12,328 nucleotides of DNA from JANXQE01 sp035651635 (GTDB lineage: Bacteria; Verrucomicrobiota; Verrucomicrobiia; Limisphaerales; UBA8199). Shown here one piece after another: positions 5,157 through 11,606 of this stretch. Location: positions 1 through 12,328 of the forward strand of contig DASRFK010000088.1 in NCBI GenBank assembly GCA_035651635.1, in the 5' to 3' direction. Made by a program: the position numbers and the translations under genes. A model generated the notes under the pieces. The model ran no database searches, was not told the DNA's origin, and saw nothing but the letters and a program-made list of their open reading frames with translations. Every line of letters begins with the position of its first letter. Within the stretch, counting starts at the first letter, position 1.

Positions 5157-6253
5157 GCGTAGTCACTCCGGCCAACGGAAAATTCAGGCGCTCCGGGCAC
5201 AGGACCGTGGGCCAGCAGAAAGGCGAAAACCGAAGTCGCCTGCGATGTTTTGTTAGCCATTTGAGCTTCTCGGATCCTCGCCGATTCTTTGTGTCCGCTC
5301 CGTGCAGCAAGCAAATGCGATATCAACAGAAGTCCAATCAGGACGTCTACCAGAATGTTACTGAGATCGAGCCTCTGCCAAACGCCGCCGACGAACTGGG
5401 CAGTATAGGACCCCAAGTCGAGAGCCAAGGTAGTTCCACGACGAAAAGAAAGCAGGATTTTGCTCTCGCGGAACTCAACTCGGGTGCGGTCGGAAAGCTC
5501 AGCAGTATGGACACCCTTGTTTAGCTGTTTCGGCCGGCCCGAATATCTCAGGATCGTAATCGTGTCACCACGAAAACCAACCAAGGTGCCATTCGGCATG
5601 GTCAGAACGATCCCCTGATCAACTCCGGGTCCTGCGATCTTCCCTTCCACGTATACACGCAGCTTTTGAAACGCAGGCAATGGAAAGCCCCGTGAGCTGA
5701 TGGAAACATGCATTCCATTGGACAGGTGTATGATTTCTGTTCCCTGCACAACATTCAAAGTCCCTATTACGAGCAGACCAATGGCAAAAGATTGACGTGC
5801 GCGTAGAGACCGAGGAAAAGGGAACAGATTTGAAACTCCATCTTCGGATTTTCGCAATGTAACCCTAAGAGCAACGCTCAGCCAGATGACGGCACCCAAG
5901 ATCACCTCCAGTGTCGTGTGAAGCGCTAGGATGTCTCTGCCAAATGGGGTATCCACGAAAAACGGCTGGCGCTCACCAAGCAACCACACCATCAGTAGGC
6001 CAGCACAATATGCCACGTGCTCAAACAGCAGGCACTGACGGACGCGCCGACGTTCCGGCATCAATTCGCTCGTAGTTCGATAAGCGATCCAGCCAGCGCC
6101 TATACAGAACAGTCCCAAGAGACCCAGACCGCCCGCAATCGGCTCGTTTCCATCGCGCAGGACTTCCCTATTGCACGAACTGCACTCCAAGAAGATACCA
6201 AGTGCAGCTAGTCCACCGCCGAGCAATTTGCGAATTGTGCTTTGCGAAGTCAT
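5153..6253 (-). CDS. Large multi-TM protein with soluble beta domain
   Basis: A 366-codon frame, the longest cargo here (cassette 1098 bp), unrecognised. About five hydrophobic segments lie in the first 175 residues (GGGLAALGIFLE, GGLGLLGLFCIGAGWIAY, VAYCAGLLMVWLLG, TLEVILGAVIWLSVAL, FAIGLLVIGTLNVVQG). A polar, strand-rich domain of about 120 residues follows, with a run like GIVLTMPNGTLVGFRGD that faintly recalls FecR-type ligand domains. One last helix (LVDVLIGLLLISHLLAA) comes next. The final 35 residues are encoded by the attC and the start of the next cassette, so the native protein is nearer 330 aa. The frame ends in ATGA with the next gene. The ATG at 6253 lies 20 nt past R'. Function unknown. 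Confidence 0.68.
   Translation of the reverse strand: MTSQSTIRKLLGGGLAALGIFLECSSCNREVLRDGNEPIAGGLGLLGLFCIGAGWIAYRTTSELMPERRRVRQCLLFEHVAYCAGLLMVWLLGERQPFFVDTPFGRDILALHTTLEVILGAVIWLSVALRVTLRKSEDGVSNLFPFPRSLRARQSFAIGLLVIGTLNVVQGTEIIHLSNGMHVSISSRGFPLPAFQKLRVYVEGKIAGPGVDQGIVLTMPNGTLVGFRGDTITILRYSGRPKQLNKGVHTAELSDRTRVEFRESKILLSFRRGTTLALDLGSYTAQFVGGVWQRLDLSNILVDVLIGLLLISHLLAARSGHKESARIREAQMANKTSQATSVFAFLLAHGPVPGAPEFSVGRSDYA
5170..5258 (-). other. attC site, 89 bp
   Basis: Minus-strand R'' is GGCTAAC (5258-5252) and R' is GTTGGCC (5176-5170). It has no stop in the frame used by the 366-codon gene, which reads straight through it. It is similar to the site at 2894-2985. Confidence 0.82.
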
Positions 6254-6267
6254 GAGTGTGGTTTCAG

Positions 6268-6338
6268 GGCTAACGGAGCGCAGCTACGCCGGGCCGCTCG
6301 CGTCCAGCAAAGCCACTGACGATCTCCAGGCGTTAGCT
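6268..6338 (-). other. attC site, 71 bp
   Basis: Minus-strand R'' is AGCTAAC (6338-6332) and R' is GTTAGCC (6274-6268). The arm pairing is imperfect, but spacing and placement between two genes fit, and it is the shortest of the well-supported sites. Confidence 0.78.
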
Positions 6339-6358
6339 GCCGTGACAGGTTCGGCACC

Positions 6359-6748
6359 TTACGCATACTCACCAAGTGCTTTCTCATAATTCTCATCGCC
6401 GACCCAGCTTTTAAAATATGTGGCACCTTCTGTTAAGGTCTCTTTGGAAACGATCCGCGTGAGAATTCTCCGCGTATGCTGGGTCTTGAACAGAGGCTCG
6501 ACAAAACCAACCGTCCAAATCGTAAGAATATCGTCCGTGGCCGTTTCAGTCCGCGGCTGTTCTTCGCACCAGTTACTGAAAGCTCTAACCCTTTCGATCA
6601 GCTCTGGTGTTATGGCGTCTGGCGGCATATGTGAGAGCCACTCGGCGATCATCGTAACCACTGTGTATGGCTGGTCAGCATTGTCTTCGAACGCTGCGCT
6701 CCGAACTTCCGGAAAGCGCTTGCACACTTCATCGTAAATCGCCTTCAT
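6359..6748 (-). CDS. Small helical soluble protein, possibly immunity-like
   Basis: A protein of 129 aa from the ATG at 6748. Predominantly alpha-helical: KAIYDEVCKRFPEV, MIAEWLSHM, ELIERVRAFSNWCEEQ, DDILTIWTVGFVEPLF, RRILTRIVSKETLTEGATYF and WVGDENYEKALGEY. The layout (N-terminal helix ending FPEV, central ARG/Trp helix, then a GFVEPLF segment) recalls DUF7674-like proteins found near toxin-immunity loci, but I hold that loosely. An ATG three codons upstream (6757) lies partly in the R' box GTTCGGC; since recombination splits there, the cassette's own start is 6748. No signal peptide or TM. Confidence 0.68.
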   Translation of the reverse strand: MKAIYDEVCKRFPEVRSAAFEDNADQPYTVVTMIAEWLSHMPPDAITPELIERVRAFSNWCEEQPRTETATDDILTIWTVGFVEPLFKTQHTRRILTRIVSKETLTEGATYFKSWVGDENYEKALGEYA

Positions 6749-6874
6749 GCCGAACATTTTGCTGAGAGACCGCCGCGGAAAACTAAAACTCGGGCGCGAA
6801 CCACACGTCCGAACTGCTCCTCGACGCCGAGCGGGAAACCGCAGCGGCGGTTCCGCTCCGGCAAATTGTTGGGC
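6749..6874 (-). other. attC site, 126 bp
   Basis: Minus-strand R'' is GCCCAAC (6874-6868) and R' is GTTCGGC (6755-6749). The arms carry GGAGCGGAACCGCCG and a CGGCGG...TCTC partner. L'' resembles those at 8111-8236 and 9740-9865, with AACCGCCG in all three. Confidence 0.88.
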
Positions 6875-6881
6875 CGGTGAT

Positions 6882-7655
6882 TCACCTTAAACCGAGGCGA
6901 TCCTTCTCCTCGTGAAGCTTTCGGTATGCAATCTCGTCAGCTTTCTCAAGTGCATACTCTGCCGGTCTGATTTGGCCGGTTTCCTTCAATGCGAGCGGGT
7001 AAAGGGTGGGGGTTGCAGATGGACCGAAGTTTTGGAGCCCTTTAGCAGCCGTTTCCACATATGCAGCATTGGTCAACTCCTGGACGAGAATCGGAACTAC
7101 CTGGTTTGGAAAGTTCGTGAAGCAACCCAGCACATAAAGCCTGGTTTTGTAGAATTCACGATTGTTTTGCAGGTGAGCTGCGGTGACCGCGTGCAGTGCG
7201 TTGGTCTCGTAGGCAGTCCCCGGCGCAAGTCTTCCAAGTAAATTCATCGCGTTGAACACGGCGATTTCCGAACGAGGGCCCGACCACGGTCTGGGCAGCA
7301 ACGACCGGACCAAGGCACTGCTTTGCCAAAGCCGCGCATAAAATCGACAAGCCAAGTCTCGGGGCCCTGGCCTACCGGACAGCTCAACTTCAGTCACAAG
7401 CCAAGGTAAGGCCTCCGTCCCCACAGACCGGAGCACATCGCCCATTGCGCGTCCACTGCCGGGGGAAATGCCGACAGGCGTGCGGATCACCATGCTTCCG
7501 TCCAGCCAGCGTGCAAGTCCCACGCCTCGATACACTGGCTCAGCTGGACAGCCAAGAAACAGCCATCGCAAGCAGCAAGCGGCCATGAGAACGAGAAAAA
7601 CGCCGCTCGCCACATACCATGCCGCTTTATGCCTTAAAGCGTTCAAATGCCTCAA
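6882..7655 (-). CDS. Membrane-anchored HEAT-like repeat protein
   Basis: About 257 aa. A transmembrane anchor lies at about residues 12-34 (WYVASGVFLVLMAACC). It is followed by VYRGVGLARWLDG, the Y-G-x-x-L-x-x-WL lead-in I associate with HEAT-repeat proteins of Verrucomicrobia. Helical-hairpin repeats then follow with GTEALPWLV, VVPILVQELTNAAY, VETAAKGLQNFG and SATPTLYPLAL, the pattern of an alpha-solenoid used for protein binding. The start is uncertain. The open frame extends to 7811, but residues before the anchor are encoded by the attC. TTG at 7655 or 7646 and GTG at 7613 are the candidates; no ATG lies between the attC and the anchor. It is the second HEAT-type protein of the window, the other being at the right edge. 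Confidence 0.62.
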   Translation of the reverse strand: MRHLNALRHKAAWYVASGVFLVLMAACCLRWLFLGCPAEPVYRGVGLARWLDGSMVIRTPVGISPGSGRAMGDVLRSVGTEALPWLVTEVELSGRPGPRDLACRFYARLWQSSALVRSLLPRPWSGPRSEIAVFNAMNLLGRLAPGTAYETNALHAVTAAHLQNNREFYKTRLYVLGCFTNFPNQVVPILVQELTNAAYVETAAKGLQNFGPSATPTLYPLALKETGQIRPAEYALEKADEIAYRKLHEEKDRLGLR

Positions 7656-7667
7656 GAAATCCGCGTT

Positions 7668-7794
7668 GCCCAACGGTGACGTGAGCCGCAGGCACAGGGC
7701 GGGATCTCCCGACGAAGCCCGAGGGCAACCAACCCTAGCCCAAACCTTGGAAACGCCACGGGCTGCGCCTGTCGGCTGCACGGAAAAGTTAGAG
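7668..7794 (-). other. attC site, 127 bp
   Basis: Minus-strand R'' is CTCTAAC (7794-7788) and R' is GTTGGGC (7674-7668). The site is fully open in the frame of the downstream gene and would encode about 40 residues including VQPTGAARG. Confidence 0.82.
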
Positions 7795-7811
7795 GCTTGA
7801 ATCACGCTCAT

Positions 7812-8102
7812 TCAGACTGCCCTCCAAGCTCCTATGTATCCAGAAAAGAGCAGCACGACAGCAAAGCTAGCGGCTGCAAGTTTGCTGTTTCTGTGAAGAG
7901 CTAGAAAAGCCAAAGCCATCAGAGCGGTCCCGAAAGCGAAGATCCACCCCCAGAGCGCGGCAACATGGGCCAGTGAACCATGGAACGAACAATCGCCCGG
8001 GAACAGCCCCCAAAGCGGTAAAAACACCCAATGTGGCTCGCGGATGAAAAGCCCCGCTGCGAGCCAGACCGTCGCCAAAATACCGGTAAAAGTTCGCGCC
8101 AT
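7812..8102 (-). CDS. Three-TM membrane protein
   Basis: A protein of 96 aa, unrecognised. Hydrophobic segments lie at about residues 5-18 (FTGILATVWLAAGLF), 45-68 (HVAALWGWIFAFGTALMALAFL) and 74-91 (AAASFAVVLLFSGYIGAW). The first external loop is Trp/Pro-rich with one Cys (PGDCSFHG). The ATG at 8102 is 14 nt past the R' box. An in-frame ATG at 8132 lies inside the attC and is not likely. Typical of the short membrane proteins of this array. Confidence 0.64.
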   Translation of the reverse strand: MARTFTGILATVWLAAGLFIREPHWVFLPLWGLFPGDCSFHGSLAHVAALWGWIFAFGTALMALAFLALHRNSKLAAASFAVVLLFSGYIGAWRAV

Positions 8103-8110
8103 GGATTTGC

Positions 8111-8236
8111 CTCTAACGTTTGAGATATGCAACCGCCTCCAGGAGCAGCGTTCGAGCGTAATTCTCGCGTCCAGATTGCGGCCTGCTAAGGAGCGGAATC
8201 AGGCAGCGGCGGTTCGTCATCATCGATTTGTTAGTT
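8111..8236 (-). other. attC site, 126 bp
   Basis: Minus-strand R'' is AACTAAC (8236-8230) and R' is GTTAGAG (8117-8111). The arm ATCGATGATGACGAACCGCCG matches the family of the 9740-9865 site. The stop of the upstream gene lies inside the site. Confidence 0.85.
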
Positions 8237-8849
8237 GATGCCTCATCGATAGTCGGTGTTCCATCTCCTTTCGCCGCGCGACAACCTTATCTCCAGCTGA
8301 TAGGCCAAATCGCTCGATGTCCTTGCCAACCGCCATCACGTTACTCATTATCGTAGAGTTCCGCGCCCAGCCCGGAAATAAATTCATATCCACTTCGCCT
8401 CCAGAGACCGCGATGACCCGGAATAAGGTCCGGCGCAGAATGGGGTTTGATAAAGGAAGACCACGTAAACGACAGTTGCCCTTAGTATCTACCGTAACTT
8501 GGAAAACCGTTGGGCACATATTACCACCTGGTTGTGTGTTTCGAATCATGAGAAAAAGAAGCAGCCCCGAGAAGACAAGCAGAGCAATGAACTCCACCCG
8601 GCGAAACTGTCGTTCACGGTGGATCCTCAGTTTGTGTGGCTCGGGCTCCAGGCTTTTCTCTGTTAACTCCGCTGTGAGTTGCTCGATAACGACCCTGGTA
8701 GACATGCTCTGCAAGAAACAAATCAAGCCTCCCAGTGCGGATAGCATCGCAACTGGAAAAAAGGCCTCCCAGCCCAAACCCAATCCCAGAACCGGAGCGA
8801 CGGCCATCAGGGTGAACCAAGGAAATAAACCATTGCCCATTGATCGCAT
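8220..8849 (-). CDS. Membrane protein with ExbD/TolR-like C-terminal domain
   Basis: A protein of 209 aa. Two hydrophobic hairpin helices lie at about residues 9-48 (FTLMAVAPVLGLGLG, FFPVAMLSALGGLICFL), then a charged cytoplasmic loop rich in Glu/Arg (residues 55-85), and a third helix at 86-102 (FIALLVFSGLLLFLMI). Residues 114-185 look like a small alpha/beta domain: TVFQVTVDTKGNCRLRGLPL, then a strand and helix ending NVMAVGKDIERFGL. This order resembles the periplasmic domain of ExbD/TolR (VTVD-x-x-GN...G-P-L, ...VM...K..G). ExbD normally has one TM, so the N-terminal pair is an addition. No ExbB/TolQ partner is present. The ATG at 8849 is about 57 nt past R', one of the few cassettes with a leader. 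The stop lies in attC. The domain call is tentative. Confidence 0.68.
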   Translation of the reverse strand: MRSMGNGLFPWFTLMAVAPVLGLGLGWEAFFPVAMLSALGGLICFLQSMSTRVVIEQLTAELTEKSLEPEPHKLRIHRERQFRRVEFIALLVFSGLLLFLMIRNTQPGGNMCPTVFQVTVDTKGNCRLRGLPLSNPILRRTLFRVIAVSGGEVDMNLFPGWARNSTIMSNVMAVGKDIERFGLSAGDKVVARRKEMEHRLSMRHQLTNR

Positions 8850-8900
8850 AAAGTTTCAGACGGAAGGAAGAACGCTTTGGTAACGGGCACGTTGCTCGAC

Positions 8901-8993
8901 GGCTAACAACGCTGGTCAGCGGCGCGCCGCCGGTGGCGCACGATTGTGAACAGAAACGCAATCGGCGCGTCCACTGCAGCAGCCAAGTTGGGC
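8901..8993 (-). other. attC site, 93 bp
   Basis: Minus-strand R'' is GCCCAAC (8993-8987) and R' is GTTAGCC (8907-8901). The arms CTGCTGCAGTGGACGCGCCG and CGGCGCGCCGCTGACCAGCG pair well. Confidence 0.85.
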
Positions 8994-9009
8994 GATCGTT
9001 TCGTCACAT

Positions 9010-9303
9010 TCATGCCATGCCGGACGCCAGAATAAATACTACCAAAATGGCCCACCCAACAATCTCGAAGTCCCACCGCTTCCACATACCAAGGAAAATG
9101 CACGCAAGCGAAATCAACGCAAGGCCCACCCGTGGAAAACACTCCCGAAGGCCCCAGACAACGTGGCGCCCAGGAGCTCCAGAGCCATGGTCCACTACGA
9201 TCCTTCCCGCGCTTGGCAGCGCTATAGCGACCAGCAGCGTCGCAAGGAAAACCGCTAGAACTCCTCGTGTCCAGCACCACCAGTTACGAGATGACTCCTG
9301 CAT
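9010..9303 (-). CDS. Three-TM membrane protein
   Basis: A protein of 97 aa, unrecognised. Hydrophobic segments lie at about residues 11-30 (RGVLAVFLATLLVAIALP), 59-74 (RVGLALISLACIFLGMW) and 78-95 (FEIVGWAILVVFILASG). A polar loop with HGSGAPGRHVV lies between the first two. The ATG at 9303 lies 20 nt past the R' box; the frame extends upstream to 9375 but those residues are encoded by the attC. The stop precedes the next attC by about 17 bp. Confidence 0.64.
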   Translation of the reverse strand: MQESSRNWWCWTRGVLAVFLATLLVAIALPSAGRIVVDHGSGAPGRHVVWGLRECFPRVGLALISLACIFLGMWKRWDFEIVGWAILVVFILASGMA

Positions 9304-9317
9304 GGAGAGGTGACGTC

Positions 9318-9417
9318 GCCCAACGGCCAGTGTGAGCTGCTCGAACCAGCCGCCATTCACGCACGAATTCACCATAACCGGAACGGCTGGTCGGGTCCGC
9401 TCCAGGCAGGGTTAAGC
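9318..9417 (-). other. attC site, 100 bp
   Basis: Minus-strand R'' is GCTTAAC (9417-9411) and R' is GTTGGGC (9324-9318), both fitting RYYYAAC and GTTRRRY. The arms pair through CGACCAGCC/GGCTGGTTCG. The start of R'' is used by the end of the EF-Tu-like gene. Confidence 0.9.
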
Positions 9418-9726
9418 CGCCAAGTTCTCATCATAAACCTCAAGAACCTTGCCACCACCAATCTTCCCGGTCTCATTGAGCGAGAACTCTGTGCCCACGG
9501 CAATCAACGGGTTAATATATTCTGGATGCGAAAACCGAATTGGAACTCGTGCTGTCGAGCCGGGGGACAAGCTCGCGATACCGCTCAAATCGATGAGCAT
9601 CTCGAAATACTCACCGCCACTGCCCATTCGGCAAACAAAAACATCTGCCGGCGTTGGTCCCTTCCGCCCACCGGCTTCAGTTGGAAGCAACCGAACTTCA
9701 GCGAGGATGTGTGGAGCAAATTTCAC
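9412..9726 (-). CDS. Stand-alone EF-Tu domain-3-like beta-barrel protein
   Basis: A protein of 104 aa with no GTPase domain. It follows the order of the C-terminal domain of EF-Tu: a first strand and turn (AEVRLLPTEAGGRKGP, residues 9-24), compare EVYVL-KEEGGR in EF-Tu. Next comes a strand with MLIDLSGIASLSPGSTARV (residues 43-61), compare V-G---L-PGD---V. The last strands are VGTEFSLNETGKIGGGKVLE (residues 77-96), compare L-F-IREGGRTVGAGVV. The GYRPQF segment for EF-Ts/tRNA contact is not conserved. In EF-Tu this domain contacts tRNA and antibiotics such as kirromycin, so a role in binding a translation partner or as a decoy is conceivable but unproved. The start is GTG at 9726, the only start after an in-frame stop in the R' box; the TAA stop is in the next R''. 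Confidence 0.7.
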   Translation of the reverse strand: MKFAPHILAEVRLLPTEAGGRKGPTPADVFVCRMGSGGEYFEMLIDLSGIASLSPGSTARVPIRFSHPEYINPLIAVGTEFSLNETGKIGGGKVLEVYDENLAA

Positions 9727-9739
9727 CGTGCGCGAGGCG

Positions 9740-9865
9740 GCTTAACGTTTCGAGTGAGCGACCGCCGGGGGCAGAGCGGGTGGCGCGACGAACGCGGCCC
9801 TGAGTTTTTGCACAAGCAGGGGCGGAGAAAGGCACCGGCGGTTCGACTCCAATCGATTGTTAAGC
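9740..9865 (-). other. attC site, 126 bp
   Basis: Minus-strand R'' is GCTTAAC (9865-9859) and R' is GTTAAGC (9746-9740), a perfect 7-bp inverted pair that fits RYYYAAC/GTTRRRY. The arms are TTGGAGTCGAACCGCCGG against CCGGCGGTCGCTCACTCGAA, with extrahelical bases, as in classical attC. Confidence 0.93.
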
Positions 9866-9884
9866 CTCTTTCGCTTCGTTTGAC

Positions 9885-10442
9885 TCATCTTTTCTTGAAA
9901 TACTCCGTTCCAAGCCAACCACAGGCGATTACAAACAGCAAACCGTAGGAAGCGAGGTTCGCATTGAAAACGCCGCGGCTCACCAACGCCGGGTCGATGC
10001 CGCCCCACGAACGAAGACAAATGCGACGCTCGAACCACACGGAAACAACGAACGATGGAACGAGCAAGAGAGCGGAAGCCGCTGGTATCATCCAGTAGAG
10101 CTGCCGCTCCACTGGTCCAAGCCACGCAATGCTCAGAAGGAAGCCGAGGACACCAAGCACAGGGGACCCCAACTTCCAGTGCCAATGGTCGGCAGCTAGC
10201 GCAACTGGAAGCATGACAACAAACTCTACGACCAGCATGGCCAGCCGGGCTAGCGGAACTCCGACGATTGTGGAAGCAAGATTCGCTACAATGACACCCT
10301 TGAACGCGTCGCCATAGGGCAGCGAGAGCCAACGCCGGATGAGCAATGCCTCGACGATGATAATGGGCACAAGCGCGAAGAGCATACCCGGCATCTGCAC
10401 AAAAATCATCGGCACTCCGACGTTGGCAAGCACTGGTTTCAT
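9885..10442 (-). CDS. Multi-TM inner-membrane protein
   Basis: A protein of 185 aa, unrecognised. About five to six hydrophobic segments: residues 10-33 (MIFVQMPGMLFALVPIIIVE), 49-65 (GVIVANLASTIVGVPLA), 68-83 (LVVEFVVMLPVALA), 92-112 (LGVLGFLLSIAWLG), 118-140 (WMIPAASALLLVPSFVVSVW) and 160-178 (LASYGLLFVIACGWLG), ending in a basic FKKR. Conserved-looking NLAS repeats twice, in helices 2 and 6, perhaps an internal duplication of a short element. The ATG at 10442 is 19 nt past R'; a GTG two codons upstream is also possible. A 239-aa Cys/Arg-rich ORF in another frame (9742-10461) is a shadow extending through the attC. Confidence 0.67.
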   Translation of the reverse strand: MKPVLANVGVPMIFVQMPGMLFALVPIIIVEALLIRRWLSLPYGDAFKGVIVANLASTIVGVPLARLAMLVVEFVVMLPVALAADHWHWKLGSPVLGVLGFLLSIAWLGPVERQLYWMIPAASALLLVPSFVVSVWFERRICLRSWGGIDPALVSRGVFNANLASYGLLFVIACGWLGTEYFKKR

Positions 10443-10455
10443 GTCCACACCCGCG

Positions 10456-10548
10456 GCTCAACGATTCCGGTCAGCGGCCCGGCGTTTTGGATTCCCACCG
10501 CTGCATCGAGGCACGCTCGCCGGGCCCGCTGCAGTTGGTGGGTTGGAC
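10456..10548 (-). other. attC site, 93 bp
   Basis: Minus-strand R'' is GTCCAAC (10548-10542) and R' is GTTGAGC (10462-10456), both matching consensus. The arms AGCGGGCCCGGCG and CGCCGGGCCGCT are nearly perfectly complementary. The upstream gene reads through most of the site. Confidence 0.93.
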
Positions 10549-11220
10549 TTCTCCTTGCCTCTTGCCACGACTAGCGACGATCACAGATTGTCCCGGACGC
10601 TCGCTCTTCGCCATAGCGCCAACTGCCCATCCTGCGGCGACATTCTCATTTAACCACTGCTGGCACTGATCCAGATCTACTAGAGAACCCCCTGGCAAAT
10701 AGCAGTCGACATCGTCCCTGGAACCGCCAAGCGTCCGCAACGCCCCCCAGGGAATCCGGTTGGTTATACAGCAGAAAGCAGCTTGAGCAGGCAGCACAAA
10801 AGTGGGCTGGCAATGCACACAAACCATATCGCATTGCTCAATGAACCACCAAGACGCAACCTGATTTTCGGAGTTTCTTATCATCTTTTCGAACTTGCTG
10901 CGCACCAGGGTCTCTTGAGGCTCGAGGTTTGGCACCAGAAACCACAAGCTTACGAGACCTCCTGATCGGAGCAACGATGAGTCCAGCTGTTCGGCTCTCT
11001 GGTGTTCCCGTCGGATCAAGTCTATTTTGGTAAGCTCGGTGATCTTCAGGTAGGTAGTCGAAAACTGGTAGGGTTGTAACTTCTGAATAAGGCGGTTGGC
11101 CCGCAACAGCGCACCCATCCGAGCGTCACTTTTTCCAACAAGCGAAAGTGCCACCCAGAGGCTTACCGTCAAGACGGCGGTCAAGACCGCAGCTTGCCGG
11201 GATGTTTGTCGCCAGCTCAT
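10471..11220 (-). CDS. Membrane-anchored protein of unknown function
   Basis: A 249-aa frame, unrecognised. One N-terminal anchor lies at about residues 9-28 (AAVLTAVLTVSLWVALSLVG), with a short basic cytoplasmic end (SWRQTSR). The rest is probably periplasmic: a helical region with heptad-like charges (IDLIRREHQRAEQLDSSLL), then a mixed region with a Cys cluster (CDMVCVHC, later FCC) that may bind metal or form disulfides. The final 25 residues are encoded by the attC, beginning at VQPTNCSG, so the native end is near residue 224. The ATG at 11220 lies 20 nt past R'. The open frame runs upstream to 11334, but that part translates the preceding attC. Confidence 0.62.
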   Translation of the reverse strand: MSWRQTSRQAAVLTAVLTVSLWVALSLVGKSDARMGALLRANRLIQKLQPYQFSTTYLKITELTKIDLIRREHQRAEQLDSSLLRSGGLVSLWFLVPNLEPQETLVRSKFEKMIRNSENQVASWWFIEQCDMVCVHCQPTFVLPAQAAFCCITNRIPWGALRTLGGSRDDVDCYLPGGSLVDLDQCQQWLNENVAAGWAVGAMAKSERPGQSVIVASRGKRQGEVQPTNCSGPGERASMQRWESKTPGR

Positions 11221-11232
11221 TTTGATGCGGCA

Positions 11233-11326
11233 GTCCAACGGTTCCGGCCAGCGACTCCACGCCACCCATCGCCGGACTGCCAAACCAGCACAGTCGCGGA
11301 GTTTCGCTGCGACGGAATGGTTGGGC
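11233..11326 (-). other. attC site, 94 bp
   Basis: Minus-strand R'' is GCCCAAC (11326-11320) and R' is GTTGGAC (11239-11233). Both fit the consensus, and the arms carry GTCGCAGCGAAACTCCGCG against CGTGGAGTCGCTGG-type partners. Confidence 0.88.
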
Positions 11327-11330
11327 CTGT

Positions 11331-11606
11331 TCATGGGAATAGCTTGGTGGAAGAAGCTGACTTACGTGGCGGGAGAACGGCCAATATTGCGAGGCCAGCA
11401 CCAACGAGCACTCCCAAGCCGCCATAAATTCGACAGCCGTTCTCGTTCACGACTTCAAGGTTCGTCTCGGGCATCCTGGACGCCGGATTTGTGGTAGGAT
11501 GTCCCCAGATCACCGATGTTGGACGAACCAAGAATACAATCCCGGCAAGGATGAAGCACAGGCCCAAGAGAAGGGCACTGATTTCCGTTAAGGAAAGGCG
11601 CTTCAT
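11331..11606 (-). CDS. Two-TM membrane protein
   Basis: A protein of 91 aa, unrecognised. A first helix of about residues 7-27 (EISALLLGLCFILAGIVFL) is followed by a polar external loop of about 35 residues (HPTTNPASRMPETNLEVVNE, with one Cys in NGCRIYG). A second helix lies at 63-78 (GGLGVLVGAGLAILAVL), followed by a basic tail. The ATG at 11606 follows R' by 12 nt and overlaps the stop of the preceding frame as ATGA. A TTG inside the R' box is the only upstream alternative. The stop precedes the next attC by 4 bp. Confidence 0.65.
   Translation of the reverse strand: MKRLSLTEISALLLGLCFILAGIVFLVRPTSVIWGHPTTNPASRMPETNLEVVNENGCRIYGGLGVLVGAGLAILAVLPPRKSASSTKLFP

Noticed and set aside
8317..8883. 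188-aa plus-strand ORF
   Set aside because: Antisense to the ExbD-like gene, rich in Arg/Ser/Pro, no recognisable pattern.
8901..8993. Rho-independent terminators at the inter-gene palindromes
   Set aside because: The palindromes lack a following T-run on the minus strand and have conserved AAC/GTT ends, as expected for attC.
9742..10461. 239-aa minus-strand ORF
   Set aside because: Arg/Cys/Ala-rich, runs through an attC and overlaps a strongly hydrophobic multi-TM frame that starts and ends at cassette limits.
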